64,000 nucleotides of DNA from Aspidiotus rigidus (lineage: Eukaryota > Arthropoda > Insecta > Hemiptera > Diaspididae): positions 10,044,001 through 10,108,000 of the forward strand of contig JAVHKY010000052.1 in assembly GCA_035079385.1 (NCBI GenBank). Reading direction: 5' to 3'. Below, piece by piece: positions 11,700-20,155 of this stretch. Position 1 is the stretch's first letter; each line of letters starts with the position of its first letter. The translations under genes were made by a program, and so were the position numbers. The notes under the pieces are model-generated. The model did no database searches and was not told the origin of the DNA. It saw only the letters and a list, made by a program, of their open reading frames with translations.

Positions 11700-13130
11700 G
11701 TACGAAATATTATAATTGTACAAAACAAAAACAAAGTAAAATTGGTCCTACAAAATAGATTTTACGAAATGCAATAATAGTACAAAACAAAAGTAAAGTA
11801 AAATGTGATCGTACAAAATGGATTATATAAATACAAACTGAATTAGAAATGAAACAATAGTATCCTTCCTACAACTACAAAAAATAATTATCATCAGAGT
11901 GAAATACAAAATGGATTATATAAATACAAACTAAGGCACTGCAGGTATGCGCATCTTAAATGTAAACAACGAAAATGAAGAAAAATGAAGAGGTTGCACC
12001 ATCGATTACTGGACAAAAAATGAAAATTACTTAAAATCGCGTTGTTTAATTGGAAAACTGAAAGCAGAATTGAATTCAGCTTTAAAAAATACACGAAATG
12101 AAACAATAGTATCCTTCCTTTTACAAAAAATAATTATCATCAGAGTGAAATTCTGTGGTAGCTAAGATATGGCACCTCGGTAATCGGTTTATTAGATTCT
12201 ATCACAACGGTTTTTAGCTATTTTTAACGTTTCATAAATCGTACAAAAAATACATAATTATACGAAGTACAAATCGCATCGTTTTAGCTAATTTTCGCGC
12301 TTTTCGGACTCTTCCGGGCGAGGAAACGTAAGGGACGAAGGTTGTATTTTTACTATTATAGATTATCAAACAGCATATTGTACAAGAAATTCACTTCCCA
12401 GAAGTCAGTCAACCGTACCTTCAATAACCGCAAAAAGTCACAAATACGATTCCTCTTCCTCATGGAAGCCCTTTGCCTGGCACGTTATAAAGTTCAGCTC
12501 CAATATCAAGGTTTGAGGAAGAGCTGCTGAGAGAACTGTCTGGCAGTTAGGCTCCTTCAACCAAACTGCTAGAGATATGGTGTCGACCACTCAGGAGAGC
12601 ATAAGACAAAGGAGTCCGTGACTTGTGAAGAAAAGAAGACGTGCCCAGACGGTTTTTTTTTTTGGAAGTTCCGGATACCTCTGTCTCTTTTTTCTTGAGG
12701 AGACAATTCTGTATCTACGGCAGTTTTGTTCAAGGATCATAACTGCCGGACAGGACAGGTCTCTTAGGTCTTTGTCCAACCGTGATGTTGGAGCCAAACT
12801 TCAGACCCTGAAATTTTCTCTTGACCTGCGACATGCTACGCAGAGGGCTTTCACAAGGAAGAGGAGTCATATTTGTGACAGATTTTGGTGTAATATCTGG
12901 TTCTTTTCCCCCAACTTCTTCTTTTTGAACACATTCTGTCGCTATACTGGAATCAGCTCTTATGTCTGACAAATATTTCATGAATTGTTCAGTTCCATGG
13001 TATGACGCAAGACTGGCAATATTAAAATTGGTGAGCAGTAGCAGATTTATACCTCTTGGGATTATTCAAGGTCCGCTTGACTGGCTTCTGGGAAGTAAAT
13101 TTCTCATACAATGTGCTGTTTGCAAGCTCA
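11700..13130. other. No clear gene; Helentron 5' region or flank
   Basis: Two partly repeated AT-rich blocks (gaaacaatagtatccttcct at about 11850 and 12098) are followed by a GC-richer stretch from about 12420 to 13130. Minus frames 12730-12981 and 12591-12797 have no family resemblance I can name. Confidence 0.4.
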
Positions 13131-13132
13131 TC

Positions 13133-13198
13133 TCGTTTATTTTGCAGTGTACCACCAAATAACTTTTTATTTGGAGGTACTGCACTGCCGAATAACCT
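13133..13198 (+). repeat. Terminal hairpin, 5' side of the Helentron
   Basis: Reads GCAGTGTACCACCAAAT, an AT-rich loop, then ATTTGGAGGTACTGCACTGC and GAATAACC. It is the inverted counterpart of 5522-5592, which shares the same blocks including the outer GAATAACC/GGTTATTC. Confidence 0.6.
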
Positions 13199-13227
13199 TA
13201 ATCTTAAAATATATAATGCTGTAAATC

Positions 13228-13818
13228 ACGGTACATTATAGAGGTATTGACACGAACGTATATTAGCCGTGTTTGTTACTGTCGCCTGAGTTGTGTCAGT
13301 TGATATAATCTACGCTAGGAGCGTTGCAAGGTATTACTAAGCGTGAAAACTACATGAATACTAGGTATGCTCTGTCCGCAAATAGAATGGGTCGCGTAAA
13401 CAAACCCGCGAACCGCTTCCTCGCATCGTAATCAATTTTTTTTGCATGAAAGCGGGTCGCGGGTTTGTTGACGTGACCCATTCTATTTGCGGACAGAGTA
13501 TAATGTAAATTCATCAATTTTTAAAAATTTGTAGAGGAATCAGGTATTAACCTAAAAATCTGAAACTAGGTACGAATAGACAACTAACCATGCTCTACTT
13601 ATTTAAAAAAAAATTATCTTCTTAGGTGAATTTCTTCACCTTTTACAACCCTCGAAAATTTCGTCAATATTAGGGCACCACCGGTAAGGTTCCGACACAG
13701 GTGGGGTGTGGAAGGTATTCAAACGATCGCTGCGAGCGTAGCGGAATTCCGTATGAATTAACACAATTCGTGCGACAGAAATTTTTCGTTGTGTCAATAC
13801 CTCTATAATGTACCGTGC
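13228..13818. mobile_element. TIR element with 8-bp target duplication (hAT-like MITE), copy 1
   Basis: The termini CACGGTACATTATAGAGG and CCTCTATAATGTACCGTG are inverted. The flanks are identical: CTGTAAAT just before and just after. An 8-bp duplication is typical of the hAT and P superfamilies. No transposase is encoded. A second copy lies at 27773-28234 and a right-end fragment at 57641-57736. It hosts another MITE at 13366-13502. Confidence 0.88.
13366..13502. mobile_element. Nested hairpin MITE (CTGTCCGC family), copy 1
   Basis: Near-palindrome with ends TCTGTCCGCAAATAGAATGG and its complement, centred on a T-run. It is a close relative of 25736-25872. It sits inside the 8-bp-TSD element, so it inserted later. 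Confidence 0.88.
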
Positions 13819-14185
13819 TGTAAATTAATTCTTGTCCTTTGATGATGAGCTAATGACGATTCGCTTAGCTACTAATTTGTATAGCTTGGTCATCCTTAAT
13901 AGGTTGTCTGTTGTCTATCGACCAATTTATTGTGGCAGGTTTTCTCGAAGGAAGAATAAAAAAAAGAAAACGAGTATAGATTTCTCCTTTTTCTTGGGGT
14001 GACCGGACTCTCTTCCCATCTTTGATTGTCGCGCGTTCGCTGTCACGCTACTGTGCTATGCAACCGGTCTTCTCTTTCTTACTTTCACTTTCTTCCTTTG
14101 TAGGACGATCGAGGGTGGTTTTGTACTAGGTAATTATTACAATGGATCAGATATATGTGATATCACGGCCCGTGTTTGAAATATA
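13819..14185. other. No gene seen
   Basis: Short AT-rich stretch between the MITE and the gypsy LTR. It has pyrimidine-rich runs and no recognisable frame. Confidence 0.5.
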
Positions 14186-14405
14186 TGTAAGAAAATCGTC
14201 ACGATTTCTTCAAAAATCACGGCAGAGCCTCTGTCTTGTCTCAACCTGTTCTGTAGGGTGTATTCGGATGATTTGTCATAAGGGTTAGTACACGTCATTA
14301 CAGGCGTCCGCGTCATCATGAGTAATACGCGTAACTCAAATAGAACTTTTGATTGACGTGTTTCATCAGATCAGTTTTCATCTCCATGCGAATCGCATGT
14401 TCATT
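14186..14405 (+). repeat. 5' LTR segment (220 bp)
   Basis: Starts TGTAAGAAAATCG and is nearly identical over 220 bp to 19410-19629. It is cut off where it meets RT coding sequence at 14406, so it is a partial LTR. Confidence 0.88.
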
Positions 14406-15260
14406 ACGAATGGGTTTCAATGCCCTTTGGTCTGAGGAACTCGCCTGCAATTTTCCAAAGAATCCTCTCAGGGATAATACGAAGGAGTGGGTTACAAGAT
14501 TTCTGCGTCAACTACATCGACGACATCTTGATTTTCTCACGCTCTTTCGAAGAACACCTTGTTCATATTGACAGACTTATGCGGGCGATTCTTAAGGAAG
14601 GTTTCCGACTTAAATTTATGAAGTGCGATTTTGCGAAAAATTCGGTGAAGTATTTCGGACACGTGCTGGAGGGCGATTCGGTGCGGCCCCTAAATGATAA
14701 CGTGATAGCGATTAAGGACTTCCCGGTACCAAAAACGCAAAAAAACATACGTCAATTTCTCGGTAAGGTGAACTTCTACCATAAATATATTTCAAATTCA
14801 GCAAAACGGTTAGAACCATTCCATAATTTGTTACGAAAAAACGTGCCGTTTGAATGGACAGCTAAATGTCAAGAGGCATTCGAACAAATTAAGGAATATC
14901 TTACAACCGCGCCTGCCTTAGCGATCTTCGACCACTCTAAGCCTATAAATATTTATACAGATGCAAGCGGCGAAGGTATCGGCGCCGTCCTCAAGCAACC
15001 GCAGTAGGACGGTGAGGAGAAGACCGTCGCGTACTTTTCAAAAAAATTGAATGAAGTTCAAAAAAAAGAAAAAGGCGATTTATATAGAGGGGTACGCAGT
15101 TCGCGAGGCGGTACAATACTGGCGTTATTGGTTGATGGGAAGGCCGTTCACCATATATACCGATCACAAACCCCTTGAAAATTTAAATCTAAAATCTCGT
15201 CCCGACGAGGAATTAGGGGATTTAGCAAATTATCTCTTGCAGTACGACTTTAAAATAATA
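14406..15260 (+). pseudogene. Ty3/gypsy reverse transcriptase and RNase H, broken
   Basis: The frame 14420-15007 holds the RT motif MPFGLRNSPAIFQRIL and the catalytic box FCVNYIDDILIFSRS (YxDD), then the thumb/connection (FLGKVNFYHKYI) and the start of RNase H (IYTDASGEGIGAVLKQ). A stop follows at 15005-15007. RNase H resumes at about 15051-15260 after a frameshift in an A-run near 15068, with YTDHKPLENLN and DLANYLLQYDFKI. RT motifs before MPFGL are absent because of the deletion at 14405/14406. Confidence 0.92.
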
Positions 15261-15640
15261 CTACTGAACAGCTATCCTGTTACAAAGATTCTATTACGTG
15301 ATTCTTAGATACATTTCAACGCTGAACACGAATCCGTTGTCCGTTTTTTGCTAGCACGTCACAATTTTTAGTAATCACAATTAAAGTTCTCGTTTACTTG
15401 CCGCGCGTCGTCGCGAAACACATCGACGATAGCAGCGTCGCTATCGAAAACGTTCGTTACGTTCCGCGACAGCGCGCGGCAAGTAAACGAGAATATTTGT
15501 TATGATTACGTGAATATTTATCGTGATTACTAAAAATTGTGACGTGCTAGCAAAAAACGGACAACGGATTTGTGTTCAGCGTTGAAAAGTATCTAAGAAT
15601 CACGTAATAGAATCTTTGTAACAGGATAGCTGTTCAGTAG
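15261..15640. mobile_element. 380-bp hairpin MITE inside gypsy pol
   Basis: Ends CTGAACAGCTATCCTGTTAC and its complement; the arms match over more than 100 bp and meet in a CG-rich centre near 15420-15480. A TA lies just outside each end (TA-CTGAACAG ... CTGTTCAG-TA), which is compatible with a TA target site. No coding capacity. Confidence 0.88.
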
Positions 15641-16165
15641 TGAATTAATATACCGGCCTGGGGAGGCAAACGGAGAGGCGGACTGTCTCTCTAGAAACCC
15701 GGTATTGGAAAGTGACTGTAAGGGAGATAATGAAGAACATTGAGAACAGTGAACCTTTTAACGATAGAAGAAATAAAAAATAGTCAAGAAAAAACAAGAA
15801 AACGAAAAGACGAATATGTTGAGAATGGAATTAAATTTCGAAAATCAGGAAAAAGAAAACAGATAATAATCGAAGAAACGCTAGGAGAGATTCTAATAAA
15901 AACAATACACGATGATCTGGGCCATATAGGAATAAAACAAACGTTAATGTTGATAAAAAATTCGTACTTTTTTCCAAAGATGCACTCATTAGTGGGTAAA
16001 GTATGCCGATCATGTGAGGTATGCATCAAAAATAAGACTAGAAAACCCAGATCATTCGGGCTTCTCGGGCATTTTGGTCCGGCACAAAGACCCTTCCATA
16101 TAATGTCCCTCGATACGATCGGTGGATTTGGTGGACGGAGATCAACCAAGAGGTATCTTCATTAA
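15641..16165 (+). pseudogene. Ty3/gypsy RNase H end and integrase zinc-finger region
   Basis: From 15650 one frame reads PGEANGEADCLSRNPVLE, the end of the RNase H/linker (N..AD.LSR signature), and stops at 15733. The frame 15740-16165 then gives the integrase HHCC zinc-binding domain (IHDDLGHIGI and CRSCEVCIKNKT) and the beginning of the catalytic core (MSLDTIGGFGGRRSTKRYLH), where the Penelope-like element interrupts it. Confidence 0.88.
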
Positions 16166-16273
16166 ATTAAACGAATCCGTTCCTTAAGGTTACGGCTATC
16201 CATCATAAACGAAAAAACGAATACTCTAAAGGGAGAGTAAACAAATGCAAACTGCAGAAAATAAAAACGAAGG

Positions 16274-16303
16274 GAGCGCTTTCGGTTAAACAACCATCTT
16301 CAG
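16274..16303 (-). ncRNA. Hammerhead-ribozyme-like core, PLE left arm
   Basis: Mirror copy of the core described at 18285-18314: on the minus strand CTGAAGA (16297-16303), a GGTT/AACC stem, GAAA (16280-16283) and AGCGCT-C. Confidence 0.6.
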
Positions 16304-16348
16304 ACCTGAAATGAAAGCAACTGACGAACGAATGAGAAGGAAGAGGTA

Positions 16349-16744
16349 TTAAGATCGTCCGAACGAGAAATCACGGTGTGAATCATAAACCTGTTCGATC
16401 AAGCCATCTTCCGGAATGTACGAGTTGAGTATAATGATACCGTCAGTGTTGAGGTGACGCATTATCTCTATATTCTCAAGGGCGATACGCTTACGGTAGG
16501 AATTCTCCTTATGGAGGAGCTTTTCGGATCCCTCGCGGAAACTGTGGCCACTGTTAATCAAATGATCAGCGAAAGCTGACTCCCCTAAGCGTCCCTTCTT
16601 CCAAGACTTCAGGTGCTCAGCTACTCTAACTTTCATCTGGCGGCTGGTCTCACCAATATAAAAGCCTCCACAATCCCCACATTCCATCTTATAAACACCA
16701 CTCCTCTCATCAACCGGTATGGGATCCTTCAGTCTCACAAACAA
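16349..16744 (-). pseudogene. Duplicated GIY-YIG endonuclease end in the PLE left arm
   Basis: 131 codons repeating, with a few substitutions, the last ~130 residues of the PLE ORF (GVYKMECGDCGGFYIGETSR). It lacks the RT and is a passenger of the inverted arm, not a separate gene. Confidence 0.85.
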
Positions 16745-18239
16745 CCTCTTGACTGTGGTATCCCTCTACGGGTTGCCCAAAGTGCATAAGAAGAATACCC
16801 CGATGCGACCCGTCGTTTCTTTTGTCTCCTCTCCTACCTACCTCCTTGCCAAATTCCTTGACCGTTGGTTCAAAAATCGCATTGATTTTGAATCTCCTCA
16901 TTCGGTCTTGAATTCGGCCTCTTTAACTGACGTCCTCAAGGATGTAAGCCTTCCCCCAGGAACGACCATCTGCTCGTTTGATGTTGTTGGTTTGTTTCCG
17001 AATATTCCTAAGGCTGCTACTATCCAGCGGATGGGTGAGCTACTCATCAGTGCCAACATTCCTCACAATGAGTTTCAGGAATTTTTTGATCTCCTGAATA
17101 CTTGCTGGTCCCCTAACTTCTGTAAATTTGAAGGGAAATTTTTCGAGTTCCCTGAGGAAGTAGGGATCCCTATTGGATCACCTCTAGGCTCTCTTATCTC
17201 CGAAGTTTTCATGTCTAAGTTTGAACTTGACCTCTTTTCCTCGAACCAGGTGTTACTTAATCATATTCACTACTGGCACAGGTACGTTGATGACGTTCTA
17301 TGTACCTGGACTGGTCACCCAGATCTCCTTGGTGAGTTTCTGAGGTATCTCAATTCCTGGTACCCTTCCATCAAATTTACGTTGGAAATAGGGGTATTTT
17401 CCATTAACTTTTTGGATTTATCGATCTCTATTGTAGACGGTATCCACAAGTTTGGAATTTACAGGAAAGATACTACGACCGATGTTTTAGTCCACGGTGG
17501 TTCGTTCGGTCCTGTTGCTCATAAGATGGCTGCTTTTCATAGCCTTGTTCACAGACTGACTCGTATTCCGTTGAGTCAATCTGCTTATAAGAAAGAATTA
17601 CTTACTATAAAACACCTGGCTAGAGCGAATGGAGTCAATGTCGACGTTGACGTGATGGTTCGGAGGAAAGTTACGAAAAGCCTTCTTGATTCCACCACCT
17701 CCCTCCACCGAGACACGATCCGTGATCGCCGTTTGCGTTGGATCAGTCTCCCTTTCCTGGGGAATTTCTCCCAGCAATTGGGTCGGGCCCTTCGCCCGTT
17801 TGGTTTCAGACCCGCGTTTTACAACCATACCACAGTCAAGAGGTTGTTTGTGAGACTGAAGGATCCCATACCGGTTGATGAGAGGAGTGGTGTTTATAAG
17901 ATGGAATGTGGGGATTGTGGAGGCTTTTATATTGGTGAGACCAGCCGCCAGATGAAAGTTAGAGTAGCTGAGCACCTGAAGTCTTGGAAGAAGGGACGCT
18001 TAGGGGAGGCAGCTTTCGCTGATCATTTGATTAACAGTGGCCACAGTTTCCGCGAGGGATCCGAAAAGCTCTTCCATAAGGAGAATTCCTACCGTAAGCG
18101 TATCGCCCTTGAGAATATAGAGATAATGCGTCACCTCAACACTGACGGTATCATTATACTCAACTCGTACATTCCGGAAGATGGCTTGATCGAACAGGTT
18201 TATGATTCACACCGTGATTTCTCGTTCGGACGATCTTAA
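16719..18239 (+). CDS. Penelope-like reverse transcriptase with GIY-YIG endonuclease (5'-truncated)
   Basis: A 506-codon open frame, of which the first ~14 codons fall in the left arm. PLE RT signatures are YGLPKVHKKNTPMRPVVS (~17), FDVVGLFPNIP (~86, motif A), GIPIGSPLGSLISEVFMS (motif B) and HRYVDDVLC (~188, motif C with YVDD). The C-terminal GIY-YIG nuclease reads GVYKMECGDCGGFYIGETSR (~390) with the following R and E-containing helix (MKVRVAEHL). These enzymes nick target DNA and copy the element RNA. Full-length PLE ORFs are longer, with an N-terminal extension that is absent here. The frame has no internal stop. Confidence 0.93.
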   Translation: MGSFSLTNNLLTVVSLYGLPKVHKKNTPMRPVVSFVSSPTYLLAKFLDRWFKNRIDFESPHSVLNSASLTDVLKDVSLPPGTTICSFDVVGLFPNIPKAATIQRMGELLISANIPHNEFQEFFDLLNTCWSPNFCKFEGKFFEFPEEVGIPIGSPLGSLISEVFMSKFELDLFSSNQVLLNHIHYWHRYVDDVLCTWTGHPDLLGEFLRYLNSWYPSIKFTLEIGVFSINFLDLSISIVDGIHKFGIYRKDTTTDVLVHGGSFGPVAHKMAAFHSLVHRLTRIPLSQSAYKKELLTIKHLARANGVNVDVDVMVRRKVTKSLLDSTTSLHRDTIRDRRLRWISLPFLGNFSQQLGRALRPFGFRPAFYNHTTVKRLFVRLKDPIPVDERSGVYKMECGDCGGFYIGETSRQMKVRVAEHLKSWKKGRLGEAAFADHLINSGHSFREGSEKLFHKENSYRKRIALENIEIMRHLNTDGIIILNSYIPEDGLIEQVYDSHRDFSFGRS

Positions 18240-18382
18240 TACCTCTTCCTTCTCATTCGTTCGTCAGTTGCTTTCATTTCAGGTCTGAAGATGGTTGTTT
18301 AACCGAAAGCGCTCCCTTCGTTTTTATTTTCTGCGGTTTGCATTTGTTTACTCTCCCTTTAGAGTATTCGTTTTTTCGTTTA
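17828..18382 (+). repeat. Right inverted arm (pseudo-LTR) of the PLE
   Basis: Includes the GIY-YIG coding end, the ORF stop at 18239 and the untranslated tail with the hammerhead-like core. Pairs with 16206-16760. Confidence 0.93.
18285..18314 (+). ncRNA. Hammerhead-ribozyme-like core, PLE right arm
   Basis: The conserved catalytic pieces are in order: CTGAAGA (CUGANGA, 18285-18291), a stem-II hairpin GGTT-loop-AACC, GAAA (18305-18308), then AGCGCT followed by C, the expected cleavage position. Stem III is the palindrome AGCGCT with no loop, which suits cleavage as a dimer, as reported for PLE hammerheads. Stem I is weak by eye. PLEs are known to carry such ribozymes in their pseudo-LTRs. 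Confidence 0.62.
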
Positions 18383-19079
18383 GGTATCTTCATCTCTTGG
18401 TGGATCACTTTACGCGCTACGCGTTTATCTTGACCTCGGCGAACCAGACGGCGGCGAAATTTATTCAGCTGATTAAGGGCGTTCATGAGGGAAACAGGAT
18501 AGAAACATTACTCACCGACTAGTACGGTGGTCTAGGGTCACGAGAGCTTACAGAGCAGTAGACAGCGCTTTTTCATTAGGATTAAATGAGCCTCTGAATC
18601 AGACAATAGTGAACCGTATACGATGTAGGTCAAACGAAGGAACGAAAGCAAAAGCATGGTCTACTATCGCCCACCAGTGTGTACAGGAATATAATGATAC
18701 GATTCACACTGTTACGTGTTTTTCCCCAAACTATCTACTCAATGGTGTTAGATATCAGATTACACCCGACGCGTTTGCTGGTATTGACAATCTTGCTCGA
18801 GATAGGGAAATAGCATACAATAATACATTAAAGTCACACAAGGAGAATAAAAAATATTACGATAGAAATAAGATCGACTTAGAATTCACAGTAGGCGATC
18901 AGATATTTGTGGAAAATGGTAATAAACTCAATAGGCAGAAGTTGGATGAAATCAGAATAGGACCGTTTCCCATAGTAAATAAACTATCAAAAACCGTTTA
19001 CGAAGTGGATGTAGGGTATAATAAACCAGATATTCGGAGATATCACGTGAGTAAGTTTGTTGTACCTCATGAACAGTGA
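18382..19079 (+). pseudogene. Ty3/gypsy integrase core and C-terminal domain, broken
   Basis: The core resumes after the PLE with RYLHLLVDHFTRYAF and TLLTD, then a stop at 18522. A damaged segment (18522-18605) follows, and the frame 18609-19079 carries the rest of the core and a GPY/F domain (IRIGPFPIVNKLSKTVYEVD) ending at HVSKFVVPHEQ. The segment holding the catalytic E is altered (NEPLN where the relative at 3.4 kb has NERLN), so it would not be active. Confidence 0.9.
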
Positions 19080-19174
19080 ACGACGGGCTTCAATTCGGAG
19101 TTGGCCGAGAGGCTGGTGATTTCGCGGGGTAGTGCAGCTTAGAGTCGTACGATGGATGAATACGACCTCATTAC

Positions 19175-19225
19175 CTGTCTAGCGACCTCATTACCTGTCT
19201 AGCGACCTCATTACCTGTCTAGCGG
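19175..19225 (+). repeat. Short triplicated segment before the gypsy 3' LTR
   Basis: The phrase gacctcattacctgtctagc occurs three times head to tail, period 20 bp. Confidence 0.9.
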
Positions 19226-19409
19226 AAGCGAGAAATTGGGTTACACCGCCCATTTCTCTTGTTGCAATGGTTTCTAAGAGTTGACTGGGTCAACGACGGC
19301 ACCGAGTAGAGCCGTAGCCGAAGAGCTCCGGCGGAACCGCAACATTGTTGTCAGAAGTCTCTCGTTCACAAGCCCTAGAGGGGGAGGGGGGCTCATCTCG
19401 GTAGGGGGA

Positions 19410-19629
19410 TGTAAGAAAATCGTCACGATTTCTTCAAAAATCACGGCAGAGCCTCTGTCTTGTCTCAACCTGTTCTGTAGGGTGTATTCGGATGATTTGT
19501 CATAAGGGTTAGTACACGTCATTACAGGCGTCCGCGTCATCATGAGTAATACACGTAACTCAAATAGAACTTTTGATTGACGTGTTTCATCAGATCAGTT
19601 TTCATCTCCATGCGAATCGCATGTTCATT
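19410..19629 (+). repeat. 3' LTR segment (220 bp shared part)
   Basis: Follows a polypurine tract (gggggaggggggc...ggtaggggga). It is nearly identical to 14186-14405. The LTR probably continues past 19629 to around 19740, where an AATAAA signal sits at about 19715, but the left copy is truncated so the end cannot be confirmed. Confidence 0.88.
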
Positions 19630-19744
19630 TGTGTATTTATTATAGTTGTATTTTCGTGATTCGTTATTTACCGCAAAGCGAGATCATTCGTTTTTGATTA
19701 TTGTACCTAACCAATAAACAGTGCAATCATCAATTCGGTAATTT

Positions 19745-20155
19745 TTGATTTTTTTGAAGAATATCTTATATGTATATATGCCTTTATTCATTTAACTGGC
19801 TGCTTTTTCAACTCTTGTGCGTATCGCCTCTCCGCGTGGTTTCTAGTGAGTCAACGTCGGGTTCGGATCTCGACGAGGTGATCAAATTTTTCGCTTGAGT
19901 TTTTCATTTACCAACAACCCCCCTCCTTTAATATTACCCCCGCACGTGAGTATTGTGTCTTTCATTCTCGATAGTATTTTTTTTTTTTTTTTTCTGTTGT
20001 TAAATAAGTATAGTTTGTCAACAACAATGAACTTTTTTTTCTCTCTCTTCTCATCAGTGCATTTCATTCCTTCGTTTGGAATCTTTTTTTCTTCTTGCAT
20101 TGGGCGCGCGTGTAGCTGAACGCAGGAAGAATCAACCTCCGTCTAAATAAATGCA
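19745..20155. other. No gene seen
   Basis: AT-rich stretch with a T-run at about 19976-19993 between the gypsy element and the RTE fragment. Confidence 0.5.

Larger units (their letters stand above)
5522..13198 (-). mobile_element. Helentron-type rolling-circle transposon (candidate full extent)
   Basis: Minus-strand order is OTU-like/N-terminal domain, Rep with HUH and tyrosine motifs, then a Pif1-family helicase, which is the hallmark set of Helitron/Helentron elements that move by rolling-circle replication. About 70 bp at 5522-5592 is repeated in inverted orientation at 13133-13198. Each copy folds into a hairpin with GTACC/GGTAC stem ends around an ATTTGG/CCAAAT core. I infer these are the element ends, which would give about 7.7 kb. 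The helicase and the OTU frame are intact while Rep is frameshifted, so it is probably recent but not autonomous as assembled. Confidence 0.7.
16206..16760 (-). repeat. Left inverted arm (pseudo-LTR) of the PLE
   Basis: 555 bp, nearly identical to the reverse complement of 17828-18382. It contains a reversed copy of the GIY-YIG coding region and of the hammerhead-like core. Inverted pseudo-LTRs are known in Penelope-like elements. Confidence 0.93.
16163..18381 (+). mobile_element. Penelope-like element (PLE) with inverted arms
   Basis: Inserted in the gypsy integrase. The 12-bp aggtatcttcat occurs at 16151-16162 and again at 18382-18393 and forms the target duplication. The element has a left inverted copy of its own 3' part, then a single ORF with PLE-type RT and a GIY-YIG endonuclease. 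A 43-bp segment beyond the left arm (16163-16205) is the extra terminal tail often seen in PLEs; related sequence occurs at 31666-31705. The RT lacks its N-terminus, so this copy is 5'-truncated. Confidence 0.92.
14186..19629 (+). mobile_element. Degenerate Ty3/gypsy retrotransposon hosting two later insertions
   Basis: LTR segments at 14186-14405 and 19410-19629 flank, in order, RT, RNase H, integrase zinc finger and integrase core. The 5' LTR joins directly to the middle of RT, so the LTR remainder, gag, protease and the RT N-terminus have been deleted. A MITE (15261-15640) splits RNase H from integrase and a Penelope-like element (16163-18381) splits the integrase core. Remaining coding pieces contain stops and frameshifts. 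Confidence 0.9.

Noticed and set aside
12591..12981. Two overlapping minus frames upstream of the Helentron
   Set aside because: Moderately coding-like but unknown, with no start or splice support. Left as unannotated DNA.
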